64,000 bases of DNA, taken from Bathynomus jamesi. Lineage: Eukaryota; Arthropoda; Malacostraca; Isopoda; Cirolanidae. Position 1 is the stretch's first letter; each line of letters starts with the position of its first letter. A model generated the notes under the pieces. It had not been told where the DNA came from, ran no database searches, and worked only from the letters and a program-made list of their open reading frames with translations. Positions 63,040-64,000 of the stretch are shown piece after piece. The position numbers and the translations under genes were made by a program. The stretch spans positions 10,001 to 74,000 of the forward strand of contig JAJOZX010006143.1 of the NCBI GenBank assembly GCA_023014485.1, in the 5' to 3' direction.

Positions 63040-63450
63040 GCATGGACTCTGAAGTGCTTTAATTGCCGTGAAATTAATTTTTGGAAATTTAATTGATGTG
63101 AAATTATTTTTTTCAAATTTAATTGATGTGAAATTATTAAGCAAGGATATTGAAATTAATTGAATTGAAGTGGATAAATTACATGGAAGCTTGGATTCTG
63201 AAGTGTTTTAATAGCCGTGAAATTATTTTTTGGAAATTTAATTGATTTGAAATTATCTTTTGGAAAGTGGATAAATTACATGGAAGCTTGAATTCTGAAG
63301 TGTTTTAATAGCCGTGAAATTATTTTTTGGAAATTTAATTGATGTGAAATTATTTTTTTGGAAATTTATAAACGTTATTATTAAGCAAGTGAAGTGTTTT
63401 AATTGCCGTGAAATTATTTTTGGAAATTTAATTGATGTGAAATTATTATT
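63040..63450. repeat. Tandem repeats with GCCGTGAAATTATT motif
   Basis: Units containing GAAGTGTTTTAATAGCCGTG, AAATTATTTTTTGG and AAATTTAATTGATGTG recur at about 63050, 63205, 63297 and 63385, with variable length. They lie just inside the right terminal repeat. Confidence 0.88.
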
Positions 63451-63469
63451 TAATTAGACCAAATGGCTA

Positions 63470-63960
63470 GTATAGAAATGTATATTATTATTTTCAATAT
63501 ATTTAATCGTTTAATATAACTGTATATTTATTTACATTAATTCGCCTAAATAAACAGAATCATGTATTGGGCTTTTATTTATTCCTTTTTGTTTGTACAC
63601 GGTATTTAATTATATAAATTGGTTGGTTTCTAAAGCGGATTATGTTAGAATATATGCTTTAATTAAATAAATAGTACAAACTGGCAACTCAACCAGATAC
63701 GCCAACTGGTGGTGAGAGAGAGAAATAAACATCATGATCGAGTGTTGTAATAACGGGGAAGTGCTTACACGAATTTTTAGTTGAACTTTTTTCCGGAAAT
63801 TTGCATATATAGGCTCGCCTTTGCCTTCCGTACGAATTGTTCGAAGATTTACACTCCACCTTGGCCTACCTTAAAACGGGGAAGTATATATATATATGAG
63901 AGAAAGAAATAAACATCACGATCGAGTGTTGCTATAACGGGCTCCATCAAGTGTTGCTAT
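63470..63960 (-). repeat. Polinton right terminal inverted repeat
   Basis: The reverse complement of the left repeat; the block GATCGAGTGTTG...AACGGGG occurs at about 63740-63758 and again near 63922-63975. The outer end may lie beyond the window, so the target duplication cannot be read. Confidence 0.85.
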
Positions 63961-64000
63961 AACGGGGTCCTGCATTCCCCCCCCCCCGTCCGAATTGTGA

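Larger units (their letters stand above)
41366..63960 (-). mobile_element. Maverick/Polinton element, inactivated
   Basis: Inverted terminal repeats enclose minus-strand genes for packaging ATPase, integrase, capsid proteins, core-like protein and protease, the hallmark Polinton set. Without the nested hAT and the 6.67-kb transposon it measures roughly 12.8 kb. No DNA polymerase B domain was found. Polintons replicate through their own polymerase and integrate by a retroviral-type integrase; this copy can do neither as read. Confidence 0.92.

Noticed and set aside
1..64000. tRNA or rRNA genes
   Set aside because: No cloverleaf with conserved A/B boxes or rRNA core sequence was noticed by eye; a tRNAscan or Infernal run would be decisive.

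Overview
The window is AT-rich, intron-bearing eukaryotic DNA crowded with transposons. The mix of CR1-, I- and jockey-type LINEs, mariner/Tc1, hAT, a MULE-like element, a Merlin-like remnant and a Maverick/Polinton, together with a fucolectin/tachylectin-4-like host gene, fits an invertebrate, most likely an arthropod. The species cannot be fixed from the sequence. No prokaryotic organisation, rRNA, tRNA or CRISPR array was seen.

Host part (about 2.6-39.1 kb, + strand). Seven exons with consensus splice sites join in one uninterrupted frame (1056 nt, 351 codons plus stop). They encode a secreted protein with a signal peptide, a short coiled-coil stem and a C-terminal F5/8C-fold (fucolectin/tachylectin-4/pentraxin-1, FTP-like) domain. 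Its introns hold a 26-bp minisatellite and transposons. Intron 5 contains a four-deep nest: a LINE reverse-transcriptase fragment is split by a Tc1 element, which is split by a hAT element, which is split by a CR1 LINE. Intron 6 contains an I-type LINE cut by a second LINE, and a LINE fragment cut by an 802-bp MULE-like element that carries a FLYWCH finger.

Polinton part (about 41.4 kb to at least 63.7 kb). Inverted terminal repeats enclose a minus-strand cluster typical of Polintons: A32/FtsK-like packaging ATPase, small proteins, retrovirus-like integrase with chromodomain, minor and major capsid proteins, a basic core-like protein and an adenovirus-like protease. Four to five unrecognised small genes follow downstream. 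No protein-primed DNA polymerase was found. The copy is dead. A 3.07-kb hAT splits the minor-capsid gene. A 6.67-kb inverted-repeat transposon with 8-bp target duplications splits the ATPase gene; it is itself split by a 5'-truncated CR1 LINE, which holds a hAT MITE. Most other structural genes carry one or a few stops or frameshifts.

Target-site duplications read directly from the sequence support most insertion boundaries, so the relative order of insertions can be inferred in both regions. All calls were made by eye; family names above superfamily level are tentative.
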